64,000 nt of DNA, from positions 29,872-93,871 of the forward strand of contig DATNFW010000052.1 of assembly GCA_035606175.1 (NCBI GenBank), written 5' to 3'. Shown here piece by piece: positions 1 to 11,000 of the stretch; position 1 is the first letter of the stretch; each line of letters starts with the position of its first letter. Both the position numbers and the translations under genes were made by a program. Under the pieces are notes generated by a model that was not told the DNA's origin, ran no database searches, and was given only the letters and a program-made list of their open reading frames with translations. The stretch is from JASHUC01 sp035606175. GTDB lineage: Bacteria > Pseudomonadota > Gammaproteobacteria > Steroidobacterales > Steroidobacteraceae.

Positions 1-53
1 CGGGCGTGCAGATGAAGTTCTCGATCAGCGAAGGCATGATCCTGCCCGATTGA
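1..53 (+). CDS. C-terminal end of an unidentified protein (5' truncated)
   Basis: The frame starting at base 3 is open from the window edge to a TGA at 51-53 and reads GVQMKFSISEGMILPD. Only 16 residues are visible, so no family can be named. The stop lies about 90 bp before the next gene on the same strand, which fits an upstream neighbour. A diverged copy of its last codons follows the stop in the same frame (see the repeat at 69-106), which supports this frame being genuinely coding. Confidence 0.4.
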   Translation, partial: GVQMKFSISEGMILPD

Positions 54-106
54 GAAGGCTCTCGGCGGGTGAAATTCTCAATCACCCCAGGCATGATGCG
101 GCGAGA
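12..106 (+). repeat. Diverged 57-bp-period tandem repeat spanning a gene end
   Basis: Bases 12-49 and 69-106 match at about 29 of 38 positions by eye. The offset is 57 bp, exactly 19 codons, so both copies sit in the same frame: the first reads MKFSISEGMILPD and the second VKFSITPGMMRRD. The stop codon of the upstream gene falls between them. This looks like a tandem duplication of a gene's 3' end whose second copy is decaying beyond the stop. Confidence 0.5.
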
Positions 107-142
107 TCGAGACGAAGGCAGCCTGCCGGCCGATGAGGGGGG

Positions 143-1192
143 ATGATGATGAGCTCGAGACCGCAGCGGCTCCCGGCCGCTCTCGCCGCGATCGTGATCA
201 TGTTTGCGCTCGCCATCCCGAGCGCCGCGGTCCGCGCGGCCGGCGGCTGCGATCGGGCCTGTCTCGAGAGCTACGTCGATCGATATCTCGATGCCCTGGT
301 CGCCCATCAGCCGAGTCTCGTACCACTCGCCCCCGACGTGCGATTCACCGAGGATGGACAGCAGCTCGTCATCGGCGACGGACTCTGGCGCACCATGCGC
401 GCCAAGGGCCGTTATCGATTGTTCGTGACCGATGTCCCCGCAGGACAGGTCGCCTTCTTCGGCGCGATCGAGGAGCAGAATCGCGATCCCAACCTCGGCT
501 CACCGGCGATCATTGCGCTGCGGCTCAAGGTGCGGAATCTGCAGATCGCGGAGATCGAGCAAATCGTGGTTCGGGATGAAGCCGCAGGCAAGCGCGTCGA
601 CAACATGACGGTCAATCCCGTGTACCTGCAAGCCATACCGGTTTCCAAGCGAATGTCGCGCGCCGCGCTGATCGCAACGGCGGACAAGTATTTCACCGGT
701 ATGCAGCAGAACGACGGCAAGGGCGATTATCCGTTCGCCAACGACTGCAATCGGATCGAGAACGGCTCCCAGGCGACGAATGTGCCGACGCCGCCCGGAC
801 AGAAACGTCCGGATCCGAAGACTTCCCTCTCGTACTCCGGGCAATGGAGCTGCATGGAGCAGTTCAAGTCCGGGCTGCTGCACTTCGTCACCCGGATCAG
901 GGACCGGCGCTACGTCGCGGTGGACGAGGAACGCGGGATCGTGTTCGCGTTCGGGTTCTTCGATCACTCGGGCGGCACGACCCGCACGTTCCGGGTCCCG
1001 GACGGTCGCATCGTGACCGCCGGTCCCACGCAGCCCTGGACCTGGGAGATCGCCGAGCTATTCAAAGTGTCAGGCGGCAAGATTCACAAGATCGAGGCGG
1101 TCCTGCACCGCGTGCCTTACCGGATGAACTCCGGGTGGAGCACCTGGGAGGAGAGCATGTCCGACCATGCCCGCGACGTGACGATGCAGTGA
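143..1192 (+). CDS. Secreted NTF2-like (DUF8021-type) protein
   Basis: This is a 349-residue protein with an N-terminal signal peptide: residues 1-33 are hydrophobic and end in AVRAAGG. The central segment RMSRAALIATADKYF, followed by a Cys-containing ENG motif (DCNRIENG), is typical of secreted DUF8021 proteins with an NTF2-like fold. Such proteins lack a firmly assigned reaction; a periplasmic binding or hydrolytic role is possible. Three ATG codons in a row open the frame, and the purine run GAGGGGGG at 135-142 best serves the third (149). It converges on the flavoprotein gene downstream. The family call is from motif memory, so the function is unassigned. Confidence 0.72.
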   Translation: MMMSSRPQRLPAALAAIVIMFALAIPSAAVRAAGGCDRACLESYVDRYLDALVAHQPSLVPLAPDVRFTEDGQQLVIGDGLWRTMRAKGRYRLFVTDVPAGQVAFFGAIEEQNRDPNLGSPAIIALRLKVRNLQIAEIEQIVVRDEAAGKRVDNMTVNPVYLQAIPVSKRMSRAALIATADKYFTGMQQNDGKGDYPFANDCNRIENGSQATNVPTPPGQKRPDPKTSLSYSGQWSCMEQFKSGLLHFVTRIRDRRYVAVDEERGIVFAFGFFDHSGGTTRTFRVPDGRIVTAGPTQPWTWEIAELFKVSGGKIHKIEAVLHRVPYRMNSGWSTWEESMSDHARDVTMQ

Positions 1193-1230
1193 GGCAGGAG
1201 GCAGGCTCCGCTCGCCCGCCCGCCCGCCCG

Positions 1231-1262
1231 CTCAGCTCGCCTCACCTGTTCTCAGCTCGCCT
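1231..1262. repeat. Pair of 12-bp direct repeats between convergent genes
   Basis: CTCAGCTCGCCT occurs at 1231-1242 and again at 1251-1262, separated by 8 bp and preceded by a short CGCC run at 1212-1229. The second copy covers the stop codon of the minus-strand flavoprotein gene. It may be a slippage product; no T-tract makes it a convincing terminator. Confidence 0.5.
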
Positions 1263-2751
1263 TGCTCGGCGGCACGTTTGCGTTCAGGCGAAAGAGATTG
1301 GTCGGGTCGTATTTGTCCTTGAGTTTCACGAGCCGCGGATAGTTGCCGCCGTAAGTCGCGCGGACCCGCCGGTGCGGATCGTCGCCCGCCATCGTGTTGA
1401 CGTAGAACCCGTCCGTGAACCGCTCGAGCTTGCGCCAGGCCGCGTGTGCCCACTCGATCGCGGCATCGCGCGCCTTCTGATCGTGTGGGTCGTCCCAGTC
1501 CGAATCCACCAGCAATGAGCGCGCGGCATCGCGATGCCAGATGGCAGTAGCATCCGGCTTCACGCGAGCAACGGCGCCACCATGCTGCCAGTAGACGAGG
1601 TCGCCAATGGCGTTCGGCTCGTCCATGATGGCAAGGGATGCATCGATCAGGCCGGGCTCGATGCCGCGGAGAAATCCGGAGCGCTCGTAGTAGCCCCGTC
1701 CCGGGCGGCTGCCGGCATCGCCGCTCGATTGCAGCGCGACGTACGTCGCAGGTGCGAGGGCATCCTGGAGGGGCTTGCGATGGCGCCGCAATGGCTCGAG
1801 CACCTTCTCGGCCTTCTGCAGGGGGCCGCTGTAGCAGATGTCGCAGATCATGACGCGACCCACCTTCGGCACCACCGCGAGCGCCCCGTCGATATAGAGC
1901 TCATCGGGTGCGTCGGCGACGAAGCCCGCGAAGAATCTGAGAACTTCGGGGGTATCCGCGGGCGAAAACATCAATCGCCCGCCGAACATCATGGGAGCGA
2001 CGGGGTGCAGCCGATACTCGAAGGAGGTGACGACGCCGAAGTTGCCGCCGCCGCCCCGCAGTCCCCACAGAAGATCGGGATTCTCGGACTCGCTCGCCCG
2101 GACGAAACGGCCATCGGCCGTGATCACATCGGCACCCACCAGATTGTCGCAAGCCAGTCCGAATCGCCGCGTGAGTCGGCCGTAGCCGCCGCCGAGGGTA
2201 AGACCTGCCGCACCGGTGTCGGACACCGTTCCGGCAGGCGTCACCAGGCCGAACGATTGCGCCTCGCGGTCGAACTCACCCAGCAAGACTCCGGGCTCAA
2301 CGCGCGCAAGCAGGGCGATCGGATCGACATGAACGCTCCTCATCGGCGAGAGATCGATCACCAGGCCGCCATCGCAGACCGACTGGCCGGAGAGACTATG
2401 GCCGCCGCCGCGCACGGCGACCCGCAACTGGTGCGCGCGGGCGAACGTCACGGCTTTCGCCACATCGGCCGTGCCGGCGCAGCGGGCGATGAGAGCCGGG
2501 TGCCGATCGAAGGCGCCGTTCCACAGCTTCCGCGCCTGGTCATAGCCGGGATCGCCGGGGCGGATGAGCCGACCCCGCAGGCTGGCCTTGAGGTCCGCTA
2601 CGTCGGAGGCAGTGAGGCTTCCCGACTTGCCATCGCCTCGAACGATCGGGATCTCGGTAGACGATGAACCGTCAGCGAGAGCCTGGCGAATCGACAATGT
2701 ACCCGCGGAAGCCAGCGCGAGCGCCGAAGTGCAAAAGGTTCTTCGTTTCAT
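1252..2751 (-). CDS. Exported FAD-linked oxidase of the berberine-bridge (BBE) family
   Basis: A 499-residue flavoprotein with a PCMH-type FAD-binding domain (about residues 80-260) and a C-terminal BBE segment (NYPRL near residue 470, then YDPTNLFRLN). RGGGHS contains His118, the residue that carries covalently bound FAD in this family. The second attachment Cys of bicovalent members is replaced by Val176 in GTVSDTGAAG, so single-point flavinylation is expected. The leader KRRTFCTSALALASAG looks like a twin-arginine export signal, consistent with a cofactor loaded before export. ATG 2751 was chosen because it begins this leader and has AGGGG about 9 nt upstream; the frame is open for 42 further upstream codons. 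The substrate is probably a sugar, phenol or alkaloid-like alcohol, but is unknown. Confidence 0.85.
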   Translation of the reverse strand: MKRRTFCTSALALASAGTLSIRQALADGSSSTEIPIVRGDGKSGSLTASDVADLKASLRGRLIRPGDPGYDQARKLWNGAFDRHPALIARCAGTADVAKAVTFARAHQLRVAVRGGGHSLSGQSVCDGGLVIDLSPMRSVHVDPIALLARVEPGVLLGEFDREAQSFGLVTPAGTVSDTGAAGLTLGGGYGRLTRRFGLACDNLVGADVITADGRFVRASESENPDLLWGLRGGGGNFGVVTSFEYRLHPVAPMMFGGRLMFSPADTPEVLRFFAGFVADAPDELYIDGALAVVPKVGRVMICDICYSGPLQKAEKVLEPLRRHRKPLQDALAPATYVALQSSGDAGSRPGRGYYERSGFLRGIEPGLIDASLAIMDEPNAIGDLVYWQHGGAVARVKPDATAIWHRDAARSLLVDSDWDDPHDQKARDAAIEWAHAAWRKLERFTDGFYVNTMAGDDPHRRVRATYGGNYPRLVKLKDKYDPTNLFRLNANVPPSKAS

Positions 2752-2885
2752 TTGAGGACCCCTGCCAGAGCGCGCGAGTCTATACCAATCCCTCGGGCGA
2801 AGCTCTGATGCGCTGCATGCGGGCTGCGAGCGCCGCGAATGCGGCACCCTTGCTTTCCCGCGATGATCGCTGCTCAAATGCGGCG

Positions 2886-3773
2886 ATGAGAGATATCGCT
2901 CTGGGTCGCCTCAACGTCTCCCGCGTCTACGAAGGGGACGCGGTAATTCCGCTCGCCGTCGCGCTGCCGAGCGTTACGGAAGAGGATCTGCGACGGTTGA
3001 AGAGCTGGTACTGGGACCCGGATCTCGCGGACGCCCCGAGTAGCGCCGGCATGCGCATCAGCGTCCACAGCTATGTCCTGCGCGTCGATGGATGCAACAT
3101 GCTGGTCGACACGTGCTGCGGGAACGACAAGCAGAGAAGCCTCACCTCTGTGAGCCAGCTCAAGACCTCGTACCTGGAGAACCTCCAGCGCTCCGGTCTG
3201 CGGCCGGAAGATATCCATCTCGTGATGTGCACTCACCTGCATTTCGACCACGTCGGGTGGAACACCCGCCTGCAGAACGGCAGGTGGGTGCCGACGTTTC
3301 CCAACGCGCGCTATCTCTTCGGCAAGCGAGACATCGAATTCTTCAGCGCGCAGCGTCACGAAGCGACGCACCGCGAGGCTTTCGAGGACAGCGTCGCCCC
3401 CATCCTCGATGCCGGTAGGGCCGATATCGTGGATGTCGGCGCGCGCGTTCACCGGGAGATCGGCGACGGCGTTTGGCTCGAGGACGCGAGCGGCCACTCG
3501 CCGGGCAATCTCTGCGTGATAGCCGAATGCGGCGCAGAACGTGCCGTCTTCTCCGGCGACTGTTTCCACCACCCGGTGCAGCTCGTGCGGCCGGATGCGG
3601 CGTTCTTCGCCGACGAGGACCCGAGCAAGGCGAGCGCCACGCGCCACCGTCTGCTCGATCGATACGCCGACTCAGGTGCCGTATTCTTCCCGGCGCACTT
3701 CACGGGCACATCCGCCGGATGCGTCGAGCGTCAGCCGCAGGGCGATCTCAGATATCGGTTCCTGCAGAGCTGA
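2886..3773 (+). CDS. Metallo-beta-lactamase-fold hydrolase (lactonase-like)
   Basis: The 295-residue protein carries the zinc-binding HLHFDH motif at residues 117-122, followed by ASGHSPGN and FSGDCFHHP, which supply the later His and Asp ligands, and a C-terminal PAHFTG His. This arrangement matches the MBL subgroup containing N-acyl-homoserine lactonases and related hydrolases. No signal peptide is seen, so it is probably cytoplasmic. The frame is open upstream to 2664, but that part overlaps the divergent flavoprotein gene; ATG 2886 begins the recognisable domain. The intergenic region 2752-2885 is shared with the oxidase and may hold both promoters. A lactone or ester substrate is likely; quorum quenching is only a possibility. 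Confidence 0.85.
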   Translation: MRDIALGRLNVSRVYEGDAVIPLAVALPSVTEEDLRRLKSWYWDPDLADAPSSAGMRISVHSYVLRVDGCNMLVDTCCGNDKQRSLTSVSQLKTSYLENLQRSGLRPEDIHLVMCTHLHFDHVGWNTRLQNGRWVPTFPNARYLFGKRDIEFFSAQRHEATHREAFEDSVAPILDAGRADIVDVGARVHREIGDGVWLEDASGHSPGNLCVIAECGAERAVFSGDCFHHPVQLVRPDAAFFADEDPSKASATRHRLLDRYADSGAVFFPAHFTGTSAGCVERQPQGDLRYRFLQS

Positions 3774-3867
3774 TTCGGGCGGACGCCGAGCATGCGTGGG
3801 ACCTTCGGCCGCCGAGGCACTGTTCTCCCCGGCGCCGAAAGTCCGCGCATTCTCCGGACGGGTAGCG

Positions 3868-4380
3868 CTACTTCGCGGGACAGTTCTGCGGGCGCTTACG
3901 GGTATCCGTATCCCAGTGCTCGTCGGCCTTGCCGTCGACGAAACGCCACATGTCGAACCAAGTCGTCATATAGCACTTGTTGGTCTTCGGGTCCTTGTAA
4001 TTGCGAGGCGTGGCCACGACGACGAAATCGCCCTGGGCGAGTACCGAGACGACCTTGGTGCGCATCTTCTCTTGGATCGGCTTGGGTTTGACTTTGAGGA
4101 CCTTGGTGAAGAAGTAGACGACACCGGCCAGACCCGAGGCCGCATTGGGGTTGTGCTGGATGTAGCGGTCCGTCAGATATTGCCCGGCCAGGTCCCAGTG
4201 GTTTGCCTCGAGGAGGTCCGTGTAGATGTGATGAGTCGCTTGCAGATTCCTGTTGATCGTCGGATCGGAACTGTGGAATAGCGCATCCGGATCGGCGACG
4301 CCGACCACCGGCTCCTGGGCGCGCAGCTGCGCGCAACCGAGAGCGAGTACTGCCATCGACAAAAGAACAGCGCATCTCAT
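3868..4380 (-). CDS. Secreted SnoaL/NTF2-like protein
   Basis: A 170-residue protein with a short signal peptide (cleavage likely near LRAQ, residues 19-22). Its body has the SnoaL-like layout: a helical start, YIQHNPNAASG, then a beta sheet with TWFDMWRFVDGKADEHWD. The YIQHNP and MWRFVDGKADEHWD signatures are typical of the predicted SnoaL-like aldol-condensation family, many of which have no proven reaction. A paralogue lies at 27371-27886 with the same YVQHNP and TWFDMFRIENGKIAEHWD motifs. It is transcribed divergently from the short-chain dehydrogenase gene. Role unknown. Confidence 0.8.
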   Translation of the reverse strand: MRCAVLLSMAVLALGCAQLRAQEPVVGVADPDALFHSSDPTINRNLQATHHIYTDLLEANHWDLAGQYLTDRYIQHNPNAASGLAGVVYFFTKVLKVKPKPIQEKMRTKVVSVLAQGDFVVVATPRNYKDPKTNKCYMTTWFDMWRFVDGKADEHWDTDTRKRPQNCPAK

Positions 4381-4543
4381 TGAACATTCCCCCTGTGTGT
4401 TGCCCGAGCCGATATGTCGGGCTGCGGCCGCCTCAATGTGGTCTACGGGTGGACGGAGGTCAAGGCCGAGCTGAGCGGCACCCGACCGCCCTGTGGGAGG
4501 CCGTCCCGCTCATCACCGGGTGCGGGGGGCATCGCCTCGGCAG

Positions 4544-4549
4544 TAGTAT
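4544..4549 (+). promoter_or_regulatory. Possible -10 box (TAGTAT) for the SDR gene, leaderless candidate
   Basis: TAGTAT lies 9 nt before ATG 4559 and no Shine-Dalgarno sequence is present between them. Transcription would start within about 3 nt of the start codon. No good -35 element is visible. Confidence 0.35.
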
Positions 4550-4558
4550 GACGCACGT

Positions 4559-5365
4559 ATGGACCTGCACTTGAAGGGTCGAGCCGCGATCGTGACGGGT
4601 GCGAGCAAGGGCATCGGTAAAGCCATCGCGCGTGCGTTTGCCGAAGAAGGCGTGAATCTCGCATTGCTTGCCCGCACCGGCACGACGCTCGAGGCCGCCG
4701 CCGCGGAGATCCGCAAGGCGGCCGGGACCCGCGTGCTCGCCTTACCGACCGACATCCGCGACCCGGATGCGGTCACGCGCGCGGTCGAGCACGCGGCCGG
4801 CGAGCTCGGCCCCCTGCACATCCTCGTGAACAACGCCGGCGGGCCGATCAAGCGGCCCGAGCGCCAGATCACCTGGCCCGACGCCGACTGGCGCGACGAT
4901 ATCGACACGAAGACGCTCGGCATGCTGCGCATCACCCGAGCCGTGATCCCTCACATGCCCACGGACGGCACGGGCCGCATCATCAACGTGAGCGGAATCG
5001 CGGGCACGAGCGTCCTTACGTCGGCGCTCACGCACGGGCTGAACAACGCCGCGATGAATCACGTTACCTCTTATATGGCCGCCGATCTCGCCGCGGCGCG
5101 CATTACGGTGAACGCCGTGGTCCCCGGGCTCATCGCCACCGAATGGCGAGAAGGCTGGGCAGAGCGCAGCGCGCGGGAGAGGCAGCTCTCGAAGCAACAG
5201 TTCCTCGACCGGACTTGCCGGGACTGGGGCATCGTCTGCGGGCGCTGGGGAGCGATGCGTGAAGTCGCAGACGCCGTCTTGTTTCTTGCGTCCGACCGCG
5301 CGGCATACATCAATGGCGCAAAGCTCGCAGTCGACGGCGGTTACTCCGTCAATGTTCGCAGCTGA
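4559..5365 (+). CDS. Short-chain dehydrogenase/reductase fold protein lacking the catalytic Tyr and Lys
   Basis: A 268-residue classical-SDR-length protein. The NAD(P) loop TGASKGIG (residues 13-20) and the NNAGG strand (91-95) are intact, as is Ser145 in NVSGIAG. The YxxxK catalytic pair is replaced: the aligned stretch reads THGLNNAAMNH, giving His159 for Tyr and Asn163 for Lys. The structural Asn of the tetrad appears to be Lys118. The C-terminal VDGGYSVN is normal. It probably binds a dinucleotide but may not perform standard hydride transfer chemistry. It lies 23 bp upstream of the aldo/keto reductase gene, probably in the same transcript. Confidence 0.85.
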   Translation: MDLHLKGRAAIVTGASKGIGKAIARAFAEEGVNLALLARTGTTLEAAAAEIRKAAGTRVLALPTDIRDPDAVTRAVEHAAGELGPLHILVNNAGGPIKRPERQITWPDADWRDDIDTKTLGMLRITRAVIPHMPTDGTGRIINVSGIAGTSVLTSALTHGLNNAAMNHVTSYMAADLAAARITVNAVVPGLIATEWREGWAERSARERQLSKQQFLDRTCRDWGIVCGRWGAMREVADAVLFLASDRAAYINGAKLAVDGGYSVNVRS

Positions 5366-5388
5366 GCGCGAGTTCAAAGGGCGAAACG

Positions 5389-6381
5389 ATGCAACTCCAG
5401 CAACTCGGCCGTTCGGGACTCACCGTTGCTCCTTGGGCGTTCGGCGCAAACGTGTTTGGATGGACGGTCGATCGGCCGACCGCCTTTCGACTGCTCGACG
5501 CCTTCCTCGATCGCGGATTCAATTTCATCGACACGGCGGACGTGTACCCGCCCGGGCGGCCCACCGGCGAATCCGAGACCATCATCGGCGAGTGGCTCGC
5601 CCAAGGCGGCGGCCGCCGCCAAAAGGTGGTGCTCGCCACGAAGCTCGGTGTCCCGACCTCCGACGGCAAGGGAACCTCGCGAGCCTATATGCGCGGGGCG
5701 ATCGAGCGCTCGCTCGAGCGGCTCAGGACCGATGTGATCGATCTCTACCAGGCTCACATCGATGATGCCGAGACACCCATCGAGGAAACGCTCGCCTCGT
5801 TCGGAGAGCTCATCCGCGCCGGCAAGGTTCGGGCGATCGGCGCCTCCAACTACAGCGCGCCACGGCTCGCGCAAGCGCTCGAGCTCGCGAGCGTCCGTGG
5901 GCTGCCGCGTTTCGAGACGCTGCAGCCCTGGTACAACTTGTACGACCGCGATCTCTTCGAAGGTCCGCTTCAAGACCTGGCAAGGGCCGAGGGACTCGGC
6001 GTGATCGCCTATTTCGGACTCGCATCCGGATTTCTGACCGGCAAGTACCGCACGGAGGCCGACCTCGCCGGCTCGGCGCGCGGTTACCGTGTGAAGGACA
6101 TGATGAACGCGCGCGGCATGCGAATCCTGCAGGCGCTCGATAGCGTCTCGAAGGGGCTCGATGCCACGCCTGCGCAGGTTGCCCTCGCCTGGTTGCGCGC
6201 GAAAGGGTGCGTGCCGATCGCTAGCGCGACGAAGCTCGCGCAGCTCGAGGAGCTGGCCCGCTCGGCGGAGCTCACACTCGATTCAGCCGCCGTTCGGACG
6301 CTCGACGCTGCGAGCGTCATCGGCCCAGGCGAGCAGCCCGTCCGCGCGCCGCCGCCCCGGCCACAGACGACCGCCAAGTAG
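5389..6381 (+). CDS. Aldo/keto reductase
   Basis: A 330-residue TIM-barrel NADPH-dependent oxidoreductase of the aldo/keto reductase superfamily. The catalytic tetrad is visible: Asp48 and Tyr53 in FIDTADVY, Lys85 in LATKLG and His123 in YQAHIDD. GASNYS follows, and near the C-terminus is the cofactor segment around VPIASATKLAQLEEL. It is intracellular, since no leader is seen. It starts 23 bp after the SDR gene, so the two are probably co-transcribed. The substrate (sugar aldehyde, ketone or similar) cannot be deduced. The gene converges on the minus-strand DUF6152-associated gene. Confidence 0.9.
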   Translation: MQLQQLGRSGLTVAPWAFGANVFGWTVDRPTAFRLLDAFLDRGFNFIDTADVYPPGRPTGESETIIGEWLAQGGGRRQKVVLATKLGVPTSDGKGTSRAYMRGAIERSLERLRTDVIDLYQAHIDDAETPIEETLASFGELIRAGKVRAIGASNYSAPRLAQALELASVRGLPRFETLQPWYNLYDRDLFEGPLQDLARAEGLGVIAYFGLASGFLTGKYRTEADLAGSARGYRVKDMMNARGMRILQALDSVSKGLDATPAQVALAWLRAKGCVPIASATKLAQLEELARSAELTLDSAAVRTLDAASVIGPGEQPVRAPPPRPQTTAK

Positions 6382-6386
6382 CATAT

Positions 6387-7286
6387 CTACTTTTCGGACG
6401 GTGATTTGGGCGGCGGCGTGAGTGTGAACCGACCGTCGACGACGGGATTGCGCTCCTCACCCTCGCAGTCCTCGTAGACCATCCGGTGGATGCGGGTGAC
6501 TCTTTGATACTGCCTGGTGATATGCCAGGGGCGCGTGAAGTCCTTCGGATCCTCGATCGTCATCCGATCTTCCAGATGGTTCTCATCGAGCATCCGAATA
6601 CGCTCGATGAAATGCGCCTCTGAGCTGAACACGGCAATCAACTCATATTCGTCGCTGTCGCCGCCGCCAGCCACGATGACCGGCCCCTCGCCGCCACCGA
6701 GGCCGGGCGGGTTATTCACCTCGATGGTGTCGACGACGAGCGTTTGGCCTTCCCAATGACCGATCGAGTCGCCCCACGGGGTGGGCCACAGATCCGTCTT
6801 CGGCGTATGGGCGCGACCGTCCGTGTAGACGTGGCGAATCTCACGGCTCGAGAAGATCATCGCGGTCTCCTCGGGCGTGGTCAGGATTTCGAACATGAGC
6901 GGCGAGAACACCATCAGCATGGGAAAGCCGAACGTGCAGGCGGGCCGCAAACCCGGGTCCGGCTCGCTGGTCCCGTTGTCTGCCGCCGCGACGCGCTTCC
7001 TGATCGCGTCCCGCGCTCGGTCGAAGGAGATCTGCACGGCCGGCTTGTACGGCGGCGGCCCCCACTTGCGCATCGCCTGCACGACTTGATGGAGCGACTG
7101 CACGAAGCCGCCGGAGGCATCGGGCGTGACACCGACAATCTCCCATTGACCCGTCCAGTCGGGAAGGTGCTGCTCGAATGCGTGCGCGCGCTCTTGTCCC
7201 GCCGATGTCGCTTGCGCCGGCAAACCAAACAGCGCGAGCGCAAACGCCATCAGCAGACCCTGCCCCGCTCGCACCCACACCGTCAT
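6387..7286 (-). CDS. Secreted protein of unknown function, partner of a DUF6152 protein
   Basis: The start at 7286 gives 299 residues with a signal peptide (about residues 1-26, MTVWVRAGQGLLMAFALALF then PAQA). The body has the pattern seen next to many DUF6152 genes: DWTGQWEIVG early, then GHWEGQTLVVDTIEVNNP, ERIRMLDENHLEDRMTIEDP and a closing Pro-rich tail. The frame is open for 66 codons upstream, but the ATG at 7286 overlaps the stop of the upstream DUF6152 gene as ATGA, indicating translational coupling. No biochemical function is known to me; an envelope or lipid/steroid-related role is only a guess. Confidence 0.75.
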   Translation of the reverse strand: MTVWVRAGQGLLMAFALALFGLPAQATSAGQERAHAFEQHLPDWTGQWEIVGVTPDASGGFVQSLHQVVQAMRKWGPPPYKPAVQISFDRARDAIRKRVAAADNGTSEPDPGLRPACTFGFPMLMVFSPLMFEILTTPEETAMIFSSREIRHVYTDGRAHTPKTDLWPTPWGDSIGHWEGQTLVVDTIEVNNPPGLGGGEGPVIVAGGGDSDEYELIAVFSSEAHFIERIRMLDENHLEDRMTIEDPKDFTRPWHITRQYQRVTRIHRMVYEDCEGEERNPVVDGRFTLTPPPKSPSEK

Positions 7287-7708
7287 TTCGACTCCGTCGC
7301 GCGGGCAGAAGGTGCAGCCCCGATCGGAGTTCCATCTGCCGCAAGCCCGGAGACGAACTGACCGCCCATACTGCCGATACGAAGAGGGTGCACGACGATG
7401 ATGACTCGATCGCCGCTCTTCAGAGTTCCGGGCTTCCAGCCGGCGCGGACCAGATGCTCGGGGCTGGTGAGCTCGATGCTCCATTCTCCGGCTGCCACGC
7501 CTCCATCGCCTGTCGCAATCAACTGGATGAACACGTGCGGATTGGTCCAGCGAAATTCCTTCACCACACCATGCAGGGTGACGGACTGCTTGGCGTCGAA
7601 CATCGAAAACGAGTGGTGCGCGCGGGCAGGATCGGCGAGCACCGCCAGAACGATGCTTGCGCCGACTAGAAGCATCCTGGACGGGAAAGTCGACCTCTCT
7701 GCGCTCAT
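7283..7708 (-). CDS. DUF6152 family secreted protein
   Basis: A 141-residue protein with a signal peptide ending ADPARA, after which the mature protein begins HHSFSMFDAKQSVTLHGVV. That opening, followed by EFRWTNPHVFIQL, is the signature of DUF6152, a small secreted beta-sandwich-like family of unknown function. It is the first gene of a two-gene unit; its TGA overlaps the ATG of the next gene. The two products may act together in the envelope. The 233-bp region upstream (7709-7941) is shared with the divergent esterase gene. Confidence 0.85.
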   Translation of the reverse strand: MSAERSTFPSRMLLVGASIVLAVLADPARAHHSFSMFDAKQSVTLHGVVKEFRWTNPHVFIQLIATGDGGVAAGEWSIELTSPEHLVRAGWKPGTLKSGDRVIIVVHPLRIGSMGGQFVSGLAADGTPIGAAPSARATESK

Positions 7709-7835
7709 TTACCCGTTACCACGTCCCGTGCGATCGAGCAGTGCTTATGTAACCCCGCAGGAATGGCTGGGGCAATAGGCCGTTGGGTCTTCGCGGTGGC
7801 GGGCTGGCGAATGGCCAAGATATGTTAAGTGATTC

Positions 7836-7843
7836 AAGCGCTT
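7836..7843. promoter_or_regulatory. AAGCGCTT palindrome, possible LacI-family operator
   Basis: AAGCGCTT is a perfect 8-bp palindrome in the divergent intergenic region between the DUF6152 gene and the secreted esterase gene. The AANCGNTT core is typical of LacI/GalR-family operators. No LacI-type regulator is encoded in the window, so this is a motif match only. Confidence 0.3.
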
Positions 7844-7941
7844 AGCCGAAGGCTCGCGCGGATGTTGGTGTAAGATCGCCGAACTCGCAGCTCTACGATC
7901 GTTCTGATCGAGCGCAGCGGGAGAAGAAGAAGGAACAAAGA

Positions 7942-10752
<2,811 letters not shown>

Positions 10753-11000
10753 GCGGCGATATCACTCCAGCGACAGATCGACGGGCCCGCGAAGTGATAG
10801 CAATGCCTTTTGGAGACCGGCTTCAGTCCCTTGCGGGCCACAGCGCGGGCGAACATCTCTGGCGTCCGTTCTGGCGCATCGCCGTCTCGTACCGAGGTGG
10901 CGTCAGTCGTCCGCCTCATGCGGCGCAGGTCAGTCCTCTGCTCGTATCTACTGCAATTGCGCGTGCTGCGCCTCTCTCAGTGCGCGAATTTACTTCCGGT

